The notes: generated by a model from the sequence alone, not told the origin. 64,000 bases of DNA from Persicitalea sp963803495 (GCA_963803495.1 CAWDMP010000002.1:1488001-1552000); one strand, 5' to 3'; positions 30,004 through 40,178 are shown, counted from the stretch's first letter. Numbers and translations: made by a program.

Positions 30004-30881
30004 GAGCATGTTTAAATTTTAAATAGGGCATCGGCGCACCTACTTTTGAGTGACCAAACTTAGAAGCAGATGCAAACCCAATTCAATGAGCTTTCCGATG
30101 CCCGCTGGCAAATTATAGAACAAATCCTGAACGACAAGCGCAAGCGCAAACACAATTTGAGAGACGTGGTGGACTGTATTCTGGAAATACTACGCACGGG
30201 CACCCAGTGGCGCAATCTGAAGCACCCCAGGCTCCGCTGGCAAATCGTCTACTATTATTTCCGCAAATGGCGTTTCGACGGTACGCTGGATCGGCTGAAC
30301 AGCGAGTTGAATAAGGTCGAGCGCAGACGCCGGGGCAAAAAAGACACGCCCAGCCTGCTGTGCATTGACAGCCAGTCTGTTAGACTGGCTCCCTTCATGG
30401 ACCGCGAACGTGGGACGGACGGCAATAAGAAGGTAAACGCGGGGCGGCCCGTGCCGACGCAAGCGCCACATGCTCGTCGACACGCTGGGGCTTTGCTGGG
30501 GCGTGGTCGTGCACGCGGCCGACATCGCCGACGGGCAGAAGGCGCACCTTCTGGTCGAGCACTGCTTGGGCTACCTTGACCGCATGCAGAAGATTCTCGT
30601 TGACCAGGCCTACCGCAAGACGTTCAAGGGATGGGTCGAGGACAACATCGCCGGGCTCGAAGTCGAGATTGCTTCGCGTCCGCCGACCGAGCGGGGCTTC
30701 GTGCCCGTCCGGTGGCGCTGGGTCAGCGAGCGCAGTTTCGGCTGGCTAAATTTCTTCCGAAGGCACTCGAAAGACTTCGAGAGAACCCCGGAAAGCGCCG
30801 AAGCATGGGTTTTATGGGCCAATTGCCAAATTATTCTTAACCGAATCTGATTTCCAATACAATTAATTTTTAAACACGTTC
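30004..30881 (+). mobile_element. IS5-family insertion sequence (IS427-like)
   Basis: The element is 878 bp. Its ends are imperfect inverted repeats: left GAGCATGTTTAAATTTT and, on the other strand at the right end, GAACGTGTTTAAAAATT (13 of 17 positions match). A TA dinucleotide flanks both ends (30002-30003 and 30882-30883), the usual short target duplication for this group. A single transposase region fills the interior. It lies 30 bp upstream of the Fic start codon and could affect its promoter. Confidence 0.82.
30070..30850 (+). pseudogene. IS5-family transposase in two frames
   Basis: The 5' part (30070 to about 30455) encodes the N-terminal helix-turn-helix and the first DDE Asp in LLCIDSQSVRLAPF. 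The 3' part reads from about RKRHMLVDTLGLCWGVVV through LVDQAYRKTFKGW to SERSFGWLNFFRRHSKDFER, with the closing acidic residue in VSERSF. The frames differ by one base near 30455-30465. Related elements use programmed -1 frameshifting, but I see no A-rich slippery site here, so an indel is equally possible. Confidence 0.8.
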
Positions 30882-30945
30882 TAAGATCAGCATTACTAGG
30901 TCGACTGTCAGCAAAGTAAACATATAGTTTTCGCCAAAAGATGAA

Positions 30946-30966
30946 TGTTCAAAACACATTCTAAAC
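30946..30966. repeat. IS-end-like scar
   Basis: GTTCAAAACACATTCTAAAC resembles the right end of the neighbouring IS (TTTTTAAACACGTTCTAAG; about 14 of 18 positions agree). It lies 65 bp beyond that end and suggests a former related insertion. Confidence 0.4.
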
Positions 30967-30967
30967 T

Positions 30968-31005
30968 AGGCGGGCTGCCCGAAAGTAGTTTCGGGCAGCC
31001 CGCCT
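30968..31005. terminator. Strong hairpin between the IS and the cyclophilin gene
   Basis: A perfect 17-bp stem (AGGCGGGCTGCCCGAAA and its complement) encloses a GTAG loop. It lies 24 bp past the cyclophilin stop on the minus strand. No T-run follows on either strand, so it may act as a bidirectional or rho-assisted terminator. Confidence 0.6.
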
Positions 31006-31029
31006 GATCCAAAGACACCAACAACTGCC

Positions 31030-31477
31030 TTACGCCATCGCCTCTTCCTGAATGGTGATCTTTTGGATCTTGTCGCCTTGCTTGATGGCGTCGATCACGT
31101 CGAGGCCGTCCACTACTTTGCCGAAGCAGGTGTGGTTGCGGTCGAGGTGAGCGGTGTTGTCGCGGCTGTGGCAAATGAAGAATTGCGATCCGCCGGTGTT
31201 GCGGCCCGCGTGGGCCATCGACAGTACGCCGCGCTCGTGGTGCTGCTTGTCGCCGTCGAGTTCACAATCGATTTTATAACCGGGACCACCCGCAGCCGGT
31301 ACCGTTGGGATCACCGCCCTGAATCATGAAATTAGGAATCACGCGGTGGAACGTCAGGCCGTCGTAAAAGCCTTTTTTCGACAAATCCACAAAGTTTTTT
31401 ACCGTGTTCGGTGCGTCGTCGTCGTAAAATTCAATTTGCATCGTCCCCTTGTCGGTGACCATTTCTGCCTTCGTCAT
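31030..31477 (-). pseudogene. Cyclophilin-type peptidyl-prolyl isomerase, one extra base
   Basis: Start MTKAEMVTDKGTMQIEF at 31477. The first frame gives KGFYDGLTFHRVIPNFMIQG with the catalytic Arg in FHRV. It breaks near 31295 (an extra T in GGCTGCGGG) and continues in the next frame as AGGPGYKIDCEL, then GVLSMAHAGRNTGGSQFF, to EEAMA. Joined length is about 149 residues, a standard single-domain cytoplasmic cyclophilin. The enzyme speeds proline isomerisation during folding. Such a compact conserved gene is unlikely to be truly dead, so this is a good marker of sequencing error. Confidence 0.85.
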
Positions 31478-31601
31478 ATCGTTTATTTTCTAAGTTTTTA
31501 ACATAAATTTAGCCACAAAGGTACGACGGTTGGGGCGGGTTTTAAAACCGATCCCGTAAATTGGGGACTCAAACCGACCCACCAAACTTCCCATTATTTT
31601 T

Positions 31602-34600
31602 ATGAAATCGCTTTACGCTTTACTAGCCGGACTTGCTCCTCGCGAGTACCGACATTCGCCCAAACCCCGACGTTTATTTTACCTCTTCGCCCTACCCTTA
31701 GCCCCGACGCCAGCACCATCGTGTTCAGCTACGAGTCGGATCTTTGGAAAGTAGACGCCAGCGGCGGCACTGCCACGCGCCTGACCGCTATGCAGGGCAA
31801 CGAAACCAACCCTCACATCTCGCCCGACGGGAAATGGCTGGCATTTTCGGCCACAGAAGGCGGCAATTCTGATGTCTACGTGATGCCGCTCGATGGCGGA
31901 CCGATTCAGCGTTTGACCTACCACAGCAGTTCCGATCTGGTGGAGAGCTGGTCGTGGGATTCCAATACAATCTACTTTGAATCCACGCAACAGAATGGCG
32001 GCACGATCTTCACCGTAGCGCGGACGGGCGGTACGCCGCAACGGATGTTCGGGCATTATTTTAACCGCATCCATAGCGTAGCCGAAGCGCCCAACGGCGA
32101 TTTGTACTTCAACGATACCTGGGAGAGCGATAATCAGTCCATGCGGAAAGGCTACAAGGGAGAGTTCAATCCTGATATTCAATACTATAACCCCGATACG
32201 AAAGCCTATAAAAAGCTGACCGATTACGATGGCAAAGACATGTGGGCAACCATCGACCGCAACGGTACCTTGTACTTCGTGTCGGACGAAGGCAACAGGC
32301 AATACAATCTTTATACCTTCAAAAATGGCGTCAAAACGGCGCTGACTACCTTCCCGGAATCTATCAAGCACCCACAGGTGAGCGCCGATGGGCGGAAGGT
32401 AGTATTCGAGAAAGGGTACCAGCTCTGGCAGTACGATGTCGCAACCAATCAGTCTACACCCGTGCGTCTGACACTTCCGCAAAATGCAACGCTACCCTAT
32501 TGGCAGGATTTCGATGTTAAAAGCAAGATTCAGGCTTTCGACGTAGCGCCCGACAACAAGAAGCTGACATTCGTGTCGCGCGGCGCGTTGTTCGTTTCGG
32601 ACAAGGAGGGCAAGTACATCCAGCGGCTCGACACCCGGCCGAATGAGCGCGTCGGCGAAGTAAAATGGCTGGCCGACAGTCTGACGCTACTCTACAGCCA
32701 AACAGTCGGCGGCTACCCCAACTGGTTCACCCAAACGGCCGACGGGAAGGGCCAGGAAAAGCAGATCACGACCGATACCCAGGGCAACCGCAACTTGACC
32801 ATGAACGCCAAGCGTACCCAAGCCGTGTACCTCAGCGGACGCAACGAGGTACGGTTGCTGGACCTCAAGACGTTGAAGAGCGAGGTCGTGGCGAACGTCG
32901 AGCTTTGGGCCTTTCAGAACGGCACGCCTATGTTCTCGGCCAATGGCGAGTACCTGACGTTCACGGCGCACCGCGATTTCGAGCAGGATATTTACCTGTA
33001 TCATATTAAAGACGAAAAACTCATCAACCTGACCAAGTCGGGTGTTTCGGAAAGTGAAGCCGCCTTTTCGCCGGACGGGAAGTACCTGTACTTCGTGTCG
33101 GATTTGTTGAAGCCGCAGTACCCCTTTGGCTCCGACGAAACCAAAGTGTGCCGCTTACCGCTCACCAAACTGGATGAGCCGTTTCGGGGGGAGAAGTTCG
33201 CGGAGTTGTTTTAAAAAGGAGATAAAGCAGGAAAGAAGAAGGGACGGTCCGTCGATCCGGGAAAGGACACGGCAAAGGATAAGTCGGATGACAGGAAAAG
33301 CGAAAAAAAAGGTAAGGACAGCGACAAAGCCGAAAATAAGAAAGACGATGAAGTACCTATGGTAGCGATGGGGCTGGATACGGTCGATATTATGGAGCGG
33401 ATTGAGCAGATCGGGCCGGAATTTGGGGCGCAGAGGAATGTAACGGTGATCCAGAAGGACGACAAGACGCATATTTTTTACGTCTCGAACCACGAGGAAG
33501 GCAAGCGGGCGCTGTGGCGCACGACGCTGGAACCGTTTGAGAAGCCCAAAACGACCAAGGTGTCGGATGGGATTTCTGGCTACGACATCGCCAACGCGGG
33601 TAATAACTACTACCTGCTGTCGGGCGGCGTGCTCAGGACGCTCGACGTAGATGGCGGCAAAACCAAGGACATTGCCATCGACTACACCTTTCGCAAGAAC
33701 TTAAAAGACGAGTTCCGGCAGATGTACTACGAAGCCTGGGCGGGCGTAGAAGAGAATTTTTACAGCGAAAACTACAACAACACCGACTGGCAGGCGATGC
33801 GCGACACCTACGCCAAGTACCTGCCTTACCTCACCAACCGCGAAGATTTCAGAACGCTTTTCAACGATATGCTGGGCGAGCTGAATGCCTCGCACCTGGG
33901 CTTCTACACCAACGGCGACGAGGAAAAGGTTTTTTATAAAAACGCCACCATGGAAAGCGGCCTACTGTTTGACGCTAACAATCCGTACAAAGTAGGGCGC
34001 GTAGTGAAGCGAAGCGCGCTCGACAAAGACAAGAAGAACGTGAAACCCGGCGATGTACTTCTCGAAGTAAACGGCGAGGCCGTCGACACCGCCCAAAACC
34101 GCGACCAGTACTTTACCCGTCCTTCGCGCGACAAGGAAATGACCCTGACCTTCCGCCGCGCCGGGGCCGACACGAACTACACCGTACGGCTGCACCCGCA
34201 GAGTTCGCTCGGCGGCAACCTCTACGACGAATGGCAGGACTGGAACCAGCAGTACGTAGATGAAAAGAGCAAGAAGCGCATCGCCTACGTACACATGAAA
34301 AACATGGGCATGGGCGAATACGAAAGTTTTGTGAAAGATATGACCCGCGACTGGTACAACAAGGAGGCGCTGATCTTGGACCTCCGCTACAATACCGGTG
34401 GTAACGTCCATGACCTCGTGCTGCAATTTCTCTCCCAAAAGCCCTACCTGAAATGGAAGTACCGGGGCGGGGCCTACGCGCTGCAACCTAACTTTGGCGT
34501 AGCCGCCAAGCCGATTGTGTTGCTCATCAACGAGCAGTCACTCTCCGACGCCGAGATGACCGCGGCGGGCTTTAAAGAACTCGGTCTGGGAAAAGTGATC

Positions 34601-34828
34601 GGTACCGAAACCTACCGCTGGATCATTTTTACCTCGGGAAAGGGCCTGGTCGACGGTTCGTTTTTCCGGCTCCCGTCCTGGGGCTGCTACACGCTCGACG
34701 GCCAAGACATCGAGCGTAGCGGCGTCTCACCCGACATTTACGTCAAGCAAACCTTCGTGCAGCGCCTTAATGACGAGGACCCGCAACTGGATCGGGCGAT
34801 CGCGGAGATTATGGGGGAGTTGAAGTAG
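31602..34828 (+). pseudogene. Tricorn-like S41 protease, broken near start and by an internal stop
   Basis: Start ATG 31602 (MKSLYALLAGLA) gives a signal peptide; two indels near 31640 and 31690 precede PSLSPDASTIVFSYESDLW. Residues of the first 500 form TolB-like propeller blades (ISPDGKWLAFSATEGGNSDVYV, quoted in part). A TAA at 33212-33214 is in frame with the rest. After it comes a lysine-rich linker (about 33215-33355), a second propeller, a PDZ domain (VKPGDVLLEVNGEAVDTA) and an S41 catalytic domain with LDLRYNTGGN and the nucleophile region INEQSLSDAEM. The protein would be about 1075 residues and act in periplasmic peptide degradation. Stop and indels look like sequence errors. Confidence 0.8.
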
Positions 34829-34880
34829 ACCCTCTAGTTTGCGTCTGTGACGGGGACACCTAGTCGCGGACCCTCGGACG

Positions 34881-34971
34881 GCGCGTTTGTAACGCGCATC
34901 ATGGTGTTGCGACTCCTTCGTCTCGTTGGGCGTTGCAAACGCGCGTTACGGTTGGTTCGCGTTGTAAACGC
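34881..34971. repeat. Three small GCGTT/AACGC hairpins
   Basis: The spacer between the tricorn-like and lytic transglycosylase genes holds GCGCGTTTGTAACGCGC (34881-34897), GCGTTGCAAACGC (34930-34942) and GCGTTGTAAACGC (34959-34971). The converging genes may use them as a two-way terminator. Confidence 0.55.
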
Positions 34972-34982
34972 AAACCAGAAAC

Positions 34983-35777
34983 CTATTTCGCGCTCGCCAG
35001 CAGCATCGCTTGCGCTACCGCTTCGGCGTTGTGCTTGCGCTTCATGTAGCCCGCTACTTTGGCCACGGTTTCGCCCTTAGACCAGGTGCTGCTTCGCTCG
35101 GGTTGGTTGACCCATTCCTTTACAGCCACCAGGCGGTAGACGTACTTGGTCGTCTCGCCGTTGAGGCGCAGGGCAAAATAGCTGTCCTTATCCTGCTTGT
35201 CCATGTGCCGGATGATGCGATTAGGTCCGGCATTGAAAGCCGCCGCAACCAGCGTCCAGTCGCCCAGCTGGCTGTACATCCATTTCAGGTACTTGGCGGC
35301 CGCTTTGGTCGACTTAGTCAAGTCCTTGCGCTCGTCTACCTTTTCATTAATAACCAGCCCCAGGCCTTCGGCCGTGGCGGGCATGAACTGCCAGTAACCC
35401 GTCGCGCCGCGCGGTGAAACCGCTTCGGGGTTCATCGCGCTTTCGATGTAAGGCAGGTACTTGAAATCGGCAGGAACACCGTAGCGCGTCAGGATCGACT
35501 CGATCTGTTTGAGCTGCTTTTTGGTGCCCTTCCGGGAACGCGCGAATGCGGGATGATCGTAAAATTGAATGGCTTTTTGGTAGCGCTTCGCTACCGTGGA
35601 TTTGTACAGGGGCAAAGTATCGCCGCAAAACTGTACGTGGAGAAGGTTGGTGTCAAAATTGTCCTTTTCGATCACTTCCAAAACGGATTCGGAAGTTGCC
35701 TTGGGGGCATCGTCATTATTAAAGGTAAATACTCCCAGCGACATGACCGACACTATCAACGACAGTAATCGTATCAT
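34983..35777 (-). CDS. Lytic transglycosylase (SLT domain)
   Basis: The 264-residue protein has a signal peptide (to about residue 22) and an SLT lysozyme-like domain. The catalytic Glu is in KYLPYIESAMNPEAVSPRGA (quoted as YIESAMNP), followed by GATGYWQFMPATA and AAFNAGPNRI. The layout matches MltD/Slt-type peptidoglycan transglycosylases without LysM repeats. It cleaves the glycan strand to 1,6-anhydro products in the periplasm. It converges with the tricorn-like gene. Confidence 0.92.
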   Translation of the reverse strand: MIRLLSLIVSVMSLGVFTFNNDDAPKATSESVLEVIEKDNFDTNLLHVQFCGDTLPLYKSTVAKRYQKAIQFYDHPAFARSRKGTKKQLKQIESILTRYGVPADFKYLPYIESAMNPEAVSPRGATGYWQFMPATAEGLGLVINEKVDERKDLTKSTKAAAKYLKWMYSQLGDWTLVAAAFNAGPNRIIRHMDKQDKDSYFALRLNGETTKYVYRLVAVKEWVNQPERSSTWSKGETVAKVAGYMKRKHNAEAVAQAMLLASAK

Positions 35778-36205
35778 ACATTATCAGGTTCGTTCTACTT
35801 AATTTAACAAAGAACAAAGATAACGCAATGGTACTAATAAAGTTTCGTGAATAGCTAAAAATCTGATTAACAGGCGTTAATGTATCCGATTTTTAGTACA
35901 AATCCTTGATGATTCATTTTACGTTTTATTAGAATAGTACAATTATAAAATATTCTAAAAACCGATGAACTAACCGAAGAATCGTTGGAAAATTGGGTGC
36001 TTTTTCGGCTATTTACCCGAAAAAACGCACTTTTTTAGAAGAAAGCCAGGAAGGTAGTAAGGCAAAAAATTGGGAAGTAGAGAAAAAAATGGATCATCGG
36101 AGAAGACCGGGATTCGATAGTCTTGGAAAACGCAAATTTTTCGCTCACCTCAACTAATTTTGTGTACTATTTTTACTGAAAATATGAATTTAACGATGCG
36201 AGTTC
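35778..36205. other. AT-rich spacer with an orphan promoter-like site
   Basis: This 428-bp region upstream of the transglycosylase gene is very AT-rich. On the plus strand TAATTTTG (36155-36162) is followed 21 bp later by ATG at 36184, which opens only a 13-codon frame (MNLTMRVLIFREW) before stopping inside the end of the XdhC-like gene. No other coding signal is visible. Confidence 0.35.
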
Positions 36206-37318
36206 TCATCTTTCGTGAATGGTAGAGTCACGTTCTCGCAAAAACTGCCCTTGCCGACCCGAAAAAACGGCCCGAATCTCGGCCACCATCGACAGCGCGA
36301 TCTCCTCCGGCGTCACCGCCCCGATGTCCAGTCCGGCCGGAGCAAAAATTCTTGATTCTTCGTCTTCCGAAATCGTCCGCCCGGCTTCGGCCATTTCATC
36401 GAACAGCTTCTCGGCCCGCACCCGAGGACCCAGCATTCCGATATAGGGAGCGGACAGCACACGCGGCAGATTTTGCAAGTCGGTTTTATAATCGTGCGAC
36501 ATAAGTACCACCGCCGTGTAGGGGTCGATGAGATCGGCAGAGAACTCGTCGAGCGGCACCACGGCGTTGACCAGCGCGGCCACTTCGCGGTGGATTTTGG
36601 TAGGATTCGCCACGATGGTCGCCCGCCAGCCCATTTCTTTCACCACTTTAACCAAAGGGAACACATCGTACTGATGGCCCATAATGACGACGTGCAACTC
36701 CGGTAGCAAAAATTCGGCGAAAATTTCCAGCGCTCGACCATCGTCCAAAGTGAACGCCAAAGTCGCTGACTTTTCATGATCCACTACTTCCTGAATCGCT
36801 TTATCTAATTCTTCCACCCAAATACCTTCGCCCAAAACATCAAGGCTCAGGCGATCGGCATAGCGGAGGATATGCCCGGTTTCATAGCCGTTCAGCCCGC
36901 CATCCAGTTGCGTGATCGTCAGCAGCACATGGGTTTGGCGTCGGTCAGCCACGACTTCCTGCAACACTGAAATCGGGTTATGGGCGTCGCCAGGCACAAC
37001 CGGGGCCAGCAGCACGTCGATGATGCCGTTGCAGCCCAGCCCAACGCCGATTTGGTGCGCGTCGTCCTCGGTGGTATCGTAAGTGACGAGGCTGGCGCGC
37101 GATCGGGCAATGGCCAGGCGGGCACGCTTCAGCGCATCGCCTTCCAGGCAGCCGCCGCTGATGCCCCCGACCCAAGTCCCATTGTCCAGTACCAGCATCC
37201 GCGCCCCGCTCCGGCGGTACGACGATCCTTCTACCCGCACCACCGTCGCCAAAGCAGCGCGTGTGGTGGCGTGGTTTATGGCGTCGTAGGCGCGGAGTAT
37301 GGCTTTGATTTCTTTCAT
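36206..37318 (-). CDS. XdhC/CoxI-family molybdoenzyme maturation protein
   Basis: The start at 37318 (MKEIKAILRAYDAIN) gives 370 residues. The N-terminal XdhC/CoxI domain shows RVEGSSYRRSGARMLV and GGISGGCLEGDALKRA; the C-terminal Rossmann domain begins LHVVIMGHQYDVFPLV and includes VVLMSHDYKTDLQ. XdhC proteins bind molybdenum cofactor, help add the terminal sulfur ligand, and insert it into xanthine-dehydrogenase-type enzymes. No such enzyme is in this window, so a client elsewhere is implied. It lies next to moeB, moeA, moaD and moaE genes. Confidence 0.9.
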   Translation of the reverse strand: MKEIKAILRAYDAINHATTRAALATVVRVEGSSYRRSGARMLVLDNGTWVGGISGGCLEGDALKRARLAIARSRASLVTYDTTEDDAHQIGVGLGCNGIIDVLLAPVVPGDAHNPISVLQEVVADRRQTHVLLTITQLDGGLNGYETGHILRYADRLSLDVLGEGIWVEELDKAIQEVVDHEKSATLAFTLDDGRALEIFAEFLLPELHVVIMGHQYDVFPLVKVVKEMGWRATIVANPTKIHREVAALVNAVVPLDEFSADLIDPYTAVVLMSHDYKTDLQNLPRVLSAPYIGMLGPRVRAEKLFDEMAEAGRTISEDEESRIFAPAGLDIGAVTPEEIALSMVAEIRAVFSGRQGQFLRERDSTIHER

Positions 37319-37468
37319 TGTTTTAAGGCATAAAGTTTTAAGGCATAAAGTTGGGAAGGGGCAAAGGTCCAAAGTTAGGGTAGTTTTCCCGTATAGCTTT
37401 GACTTGCAAATGTCCGTTGACCGTTCGCCGTCCACCCTTGCCTCATCAACTCTTCCACCCTTTTCCCG

Positions 37469-38593
37469 TCAACCGTCCGCCCGTGCTCCTGCAATTCCGC
37501 CCCGGAGATGCCGGAAACAATGATTTGGCAAATCCTGTACCAGCATTTCATAGGCTCTGCGGCTTCGGACGCCAGATTGACAGCAGAGTACCACGCTGGT
37601 GCGGGCGATAAGTTCGGGGAGGTGTTGCGGTAGGGTTTTGAGCGGCCAATTAACGCCGCCCAGGTTGAATTCCAGGTACTCGTGCGGTTCGCGGACATCG
37701 ACGAGCAGCGGCGGAATAAGTTCCTGCATCACCCGTTCGAGTTCTTCAAAACCTATTTCTTCCAGGCCTTCCGTCGCTACAGCGCACGTCTCGCCGTATT
37801 CGGGCAGGAGGTCCGTGATATGGCGGGGTTCGGGGCGGGCGGCAAAGTTGTATGTTTGGAATGAGGTTCTCAGGGCGTTGTATACCAACAATCTACCGGA
37901 AAGTACCTCACCTAAACCGGTGATGATTTTAAGTGTTTCCATTGCCAGCAGCGAACCGATGATTCCCGGTAGTACACCTAGTACTCCGACTTCGGCGCAA
38001 TTGGGTACTTCGCCGTCTTCGGGTGGCGTGGGGTACAGGCAGCGGTAGGTTGGGCCGTTTTGGTAGTTGAATACGCTGACTTGTCCTTCGAATTTATAGA
38101 TAGAGCCGAAAACCAGTACCTTATTCAGCAGCACACAAGCGTCGTTGACCAGGTAGCGCGTCGGGAAATTATCAGAGCCATCGACGATCAGATCGTACTG
38201 CTCAATAATCGCAAGCGCATTTTCCCGATTCAGCCCTTCGGAATGCGTTACAATTTCAATGTGCGGATTCAAACCTTGCAGGCGTTCCGCTGCCGCTTCG
38301 GCTTTGGGCCGATCGATGTCGGCGACCGTGAAGAGTACCTGACGGTGCAGATTGCTGGCCTCCACCCGGTCAAAATCCACGACGCCCAGCGTCCCGATGC
38401 CCGCCGCCGCCAGGTAGGTGAGCGCCGGGCAGCCCAGTCCCCCGGCCCCAACGACCAGCACCCGCGCGGCTTTCAGCTTTTCCTGACCTTTTAAGCCGAA
38501 TTCCGGCAAGGTCAGTTGGCGGAGGTAGTGATTCTGTTCGGCAGATGAAAGCATGGATTGGCAGAATTTTTCTTGATCGGAATAGGTACCCAC
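37469..38593 (-). CDS. moeB: MoeB/ThiF-type adenylyltransferase with C-terminal rhodanese domain
   Basis: The 374-residue protein has the E1-like nucleotide site VVGAGGLGCPALTYLAAAGIG (quoted to GLGCPAL), LHRQVLF, IVDGSDNFPTRYLVND and a Cys in PNCAEVGVLG. A rhodanese domain follows (residues about 275-370) with active-site loop CCQSGVRSR. It adenylates the C-terminal glycine of MoaD and may also deliver sulfur. An internal ATG at 38554 (MLSSAEQNHYLRQL) is an equally good start. It is divergent from moeA. Confidence 0.92.
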   Translation of the reverse strand: MGTYSDQEKFCQSMLSSAEQNHYLRQLTLPEFGLKGQEKLKAARVLVVGAGGLGCPALTYLAAAGIGTLGVVDFDRVEASNLHRQVLFTVADIDRPKAEAAAERLQGLNPHIEIVTHSEGLNRENALAIIEQYDLIVDGSDNFPTRYLVNDACVLLNKVLVFGSIYKFEGQVSVFNYQNGPTYRCLYPTPPEDGEVPNCAEVGVLGVLPGIIGSLLAMETLKIITGLGEVLSGRLLVYNALRTSFQTYNFAARPEPRHITDLLPEYGETCAVATEGLEEIGFEELERVMQELIPPLLVDVREPHEYLEFNLGGVNWPLKTLPQHLPELIARTSVVLCCQSGVRSRRAYEMLVQDLPNHCFRHLRGGIAGARADG

Positions 38594-38607
38594 CCTCTAA
38601 CGCCAAA

Positions 38608-38615
38608 TAATTTTG
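38608..38615 (+). promoter_or_regulatory. Probable -7 element for moeA
   Basis: TAATTTTG fits TAnnTTTG and lies 36 bp before the moeA ATG. It sits in the short divergent spacer with moeB. Confidence 0.4.
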
Positions 38616-38651
38616 GTAAGTTTGATTTTGTTTGTACAAGTACTCCGCCCG

Positions 38652-39854
38652 ATGATCAGCGTACAAGAAGCTCAGTCTCTCATCCAATCTACCGTCGAGC
38701 CGCTCGACGCCGTGTGGCTGCCGCCTTCCGAAGCCGTGGGCAGCATGTTGGCTACGGATGTACTTTCACCGCTGGCATTGCCGCCCTTCCGACAGTCATC
38801 AATGGACGGTTACGCGGTGCATCATGAAGATGTTGCCGAGACCAACACGACTTTGCCGGTAGTAGCCGAGTCGCGGGCGGGCAGTACGAGACCGCTGGAG
38901 CTGGCGCGTGGTACCGCCATCCATATTCTAACGGGCGCCCCCGTACCCGATGGCGCGACCGCCGTAGTGATGCAGGAAAAAGTAGTGCGGGAAGGCGAAA
39001 ACGCCACGATTCAGGAATTTCCGGTGCGGGAAAGTCAGAATGTACGTTTCGTAGGCCAGCAAATCAAAACTGGTGACCTGGCCATGCCGCAAGGCGCGTT
39101 TCTGACACCCGGTTCGGTGGGTTTTTTGTTGGGCATGAATATCGTGGAAGTACCCGTCCACCGTAAGCCCCGCGTGGGGATTCTTACTACGGGCGACGAG
39201 CTGGTGCAGCCGGGCCGGGATGCGGCGTTGGCTTTCGGCCAAATCTACGAATCGAATTCAGCCATGCTGGAAGCGACTTTACGCGCCGAAGGAGTTCAGG
39301 AAATAAATATCTTTTACGCGGCTGACGACCCGCAAGCCACGACTGACGCGCTTCGCAAACTCTTCCAGGAAAATGATCTGGTACTCAGCACGGGCGGCGT
39401 ATCGGTGGGAGCGTACGATTACGTGGGCAGTTCGCTGGCCGAAATCGGCGTCGAAGCGATTTTTTACAAGATCAGACAACGTCCCGGCAAGCCGCTGTTT
39501 TTTGGCCGCCACGCCGACGCCCTGGTGTTTGGCCTACCCGGCAATCCGGCCTCGACCCTGGTCTGTTTTTACGAATACGTACTACCCGCGCTACGGTTGA
39601 TGACGGGACGATCCGACAGCTTTTTACCCAAACTAAAACTCCCGATTACGCATACCTACGCATTCCGGGGTGAGCGCGATGAGTTCCTGAAGGCGCACGC
39701 TACGACCGAGGCCGTCACGCCTTACGACGGGCAGGAGTCGTTCGCGCTACGGTCGTTTGCGGTTGCCAACGCGCTCATTTATTTGCCTTCTGTCCAGAAC
39801 TCCGTTCAGCCCGGCGATTTGGTGGAAGTACATTTGTTGCCGTTCTTTTGTTAA
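38652..39854 (+). CDS. moeA: Molybdopterin molybdotransferase
   Basis: The start at 38652 (MISVQEAQSLIQS) gives 400 residues. MoeA landmarks are SSMDGYAVHHED, HILTGAPVPDGATAVVMQE (quoted in part), GILTTGDELVQPG, STGGVSVGAYDY and FGLPGNPASTLVCF. The enzyme inserts molybdate into adenylated molybdopterin. It is followed by moaD after an 80-bp repeat-containing spacer, so the plus-strand run moeA-moaD-moaE is probably one unit. Confidence 0.97.
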   Translation: MISVQEAQSLIQSTVEPLDAVWLPPSEAVGSMLATDVLSPLALPPFRQSSMDGYAVHHEDVAETNTTLPVVAESRAGSTRPLELARGTAIHILTGAPVPDGATAVVMQEKVVREGENATIQEFPVRESQNVRFVGQQIKTGDLAMPQGAFLTPGSVGFLLGMNIVEVPVHRKPRVGILTTGDELVQPGRDAALAFGQIYESNSAMLEATLRAEGVQEINIFYAADDPQATTDALRKLFQENDLVLSTGGVSVGAYDYVGSSLAEIGVEAIFYKIRQRPGKPLFFGRHADALVFGLPGNPASTLVCFYEYVLPALRLMTGRSDSFLPKLKLPITHTYAFRGERDEFLKAHATTEAVTPYDGQESFALRSFAVANALIYLPSVQNSVQPGDLVEVHLLPFFC

Positions 39855-39934
39855 AAAGGAGGTTTTAGGTTGTTAGGTATTAGGCGTTAGGTAATTTTCT
39901 TTATTACTTAGTGGCCTTACCTGATACCCAAATA

Positions 39935-40174
39935 ATGACTTTATCCATACTATACTTCGGCTTGATCGCCGAGGCGACCGGTCAACCGCTTGAAACCTGG
40001 CACTCACTTGATTCACTCACGGTAGGGGATTTGAAAAAAGACATTTTAGAGAAATACCCTGTGCTCCGCGACCGCAAATTCCAAATCGCCGTCAACCAGC
40101 AAATCGCCGACGAATCCTTTCCCATCCCACCCCAGGCCGAAGTAGCGTTGCTACCGCCGTTTGCGGGGGGGTGA
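39935..40174 (+). CDS. moaD: MoaD, small sulfur-carrier subunit of molybdopterin synthase
   Basis: Start ATG 39935 (MTLSILYFGLIAEATG) gives 79 residues; a GTG at 39911 is also possible. It is a ubiquitin-like protein ending LLPPFAGG, with the C-terminal Gly-Gly that is adenylated by MoeB and converted to thiocarboxylate. Works with MoaE encoded 125 bp downstream. Confidence 0.94.
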   Translation: MTLSILYFGLIAEATGQPLETWHSLDSLTVGDLKKDILEKYPVLRDRKFQIAVNQQIADESFPIPPQAEVALLPPFAGG

Positions 40175-40178
40175 AATC

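Noticed and set aside
30440..30470. Programmed frameshift in the IS5-family transposase
   Set aside because: Plausible for the group, but no A-rich slippery heptamer or downstream stem is seen, and unprogrammed indels are common in this window.
37375..37470. Frameshifted extension of the MoeB rhodanese domain
   Set aside because: The alternate frame reads like repeated spacer sequence, and the rhodanese domain already ends normally after its LRGGI segment.
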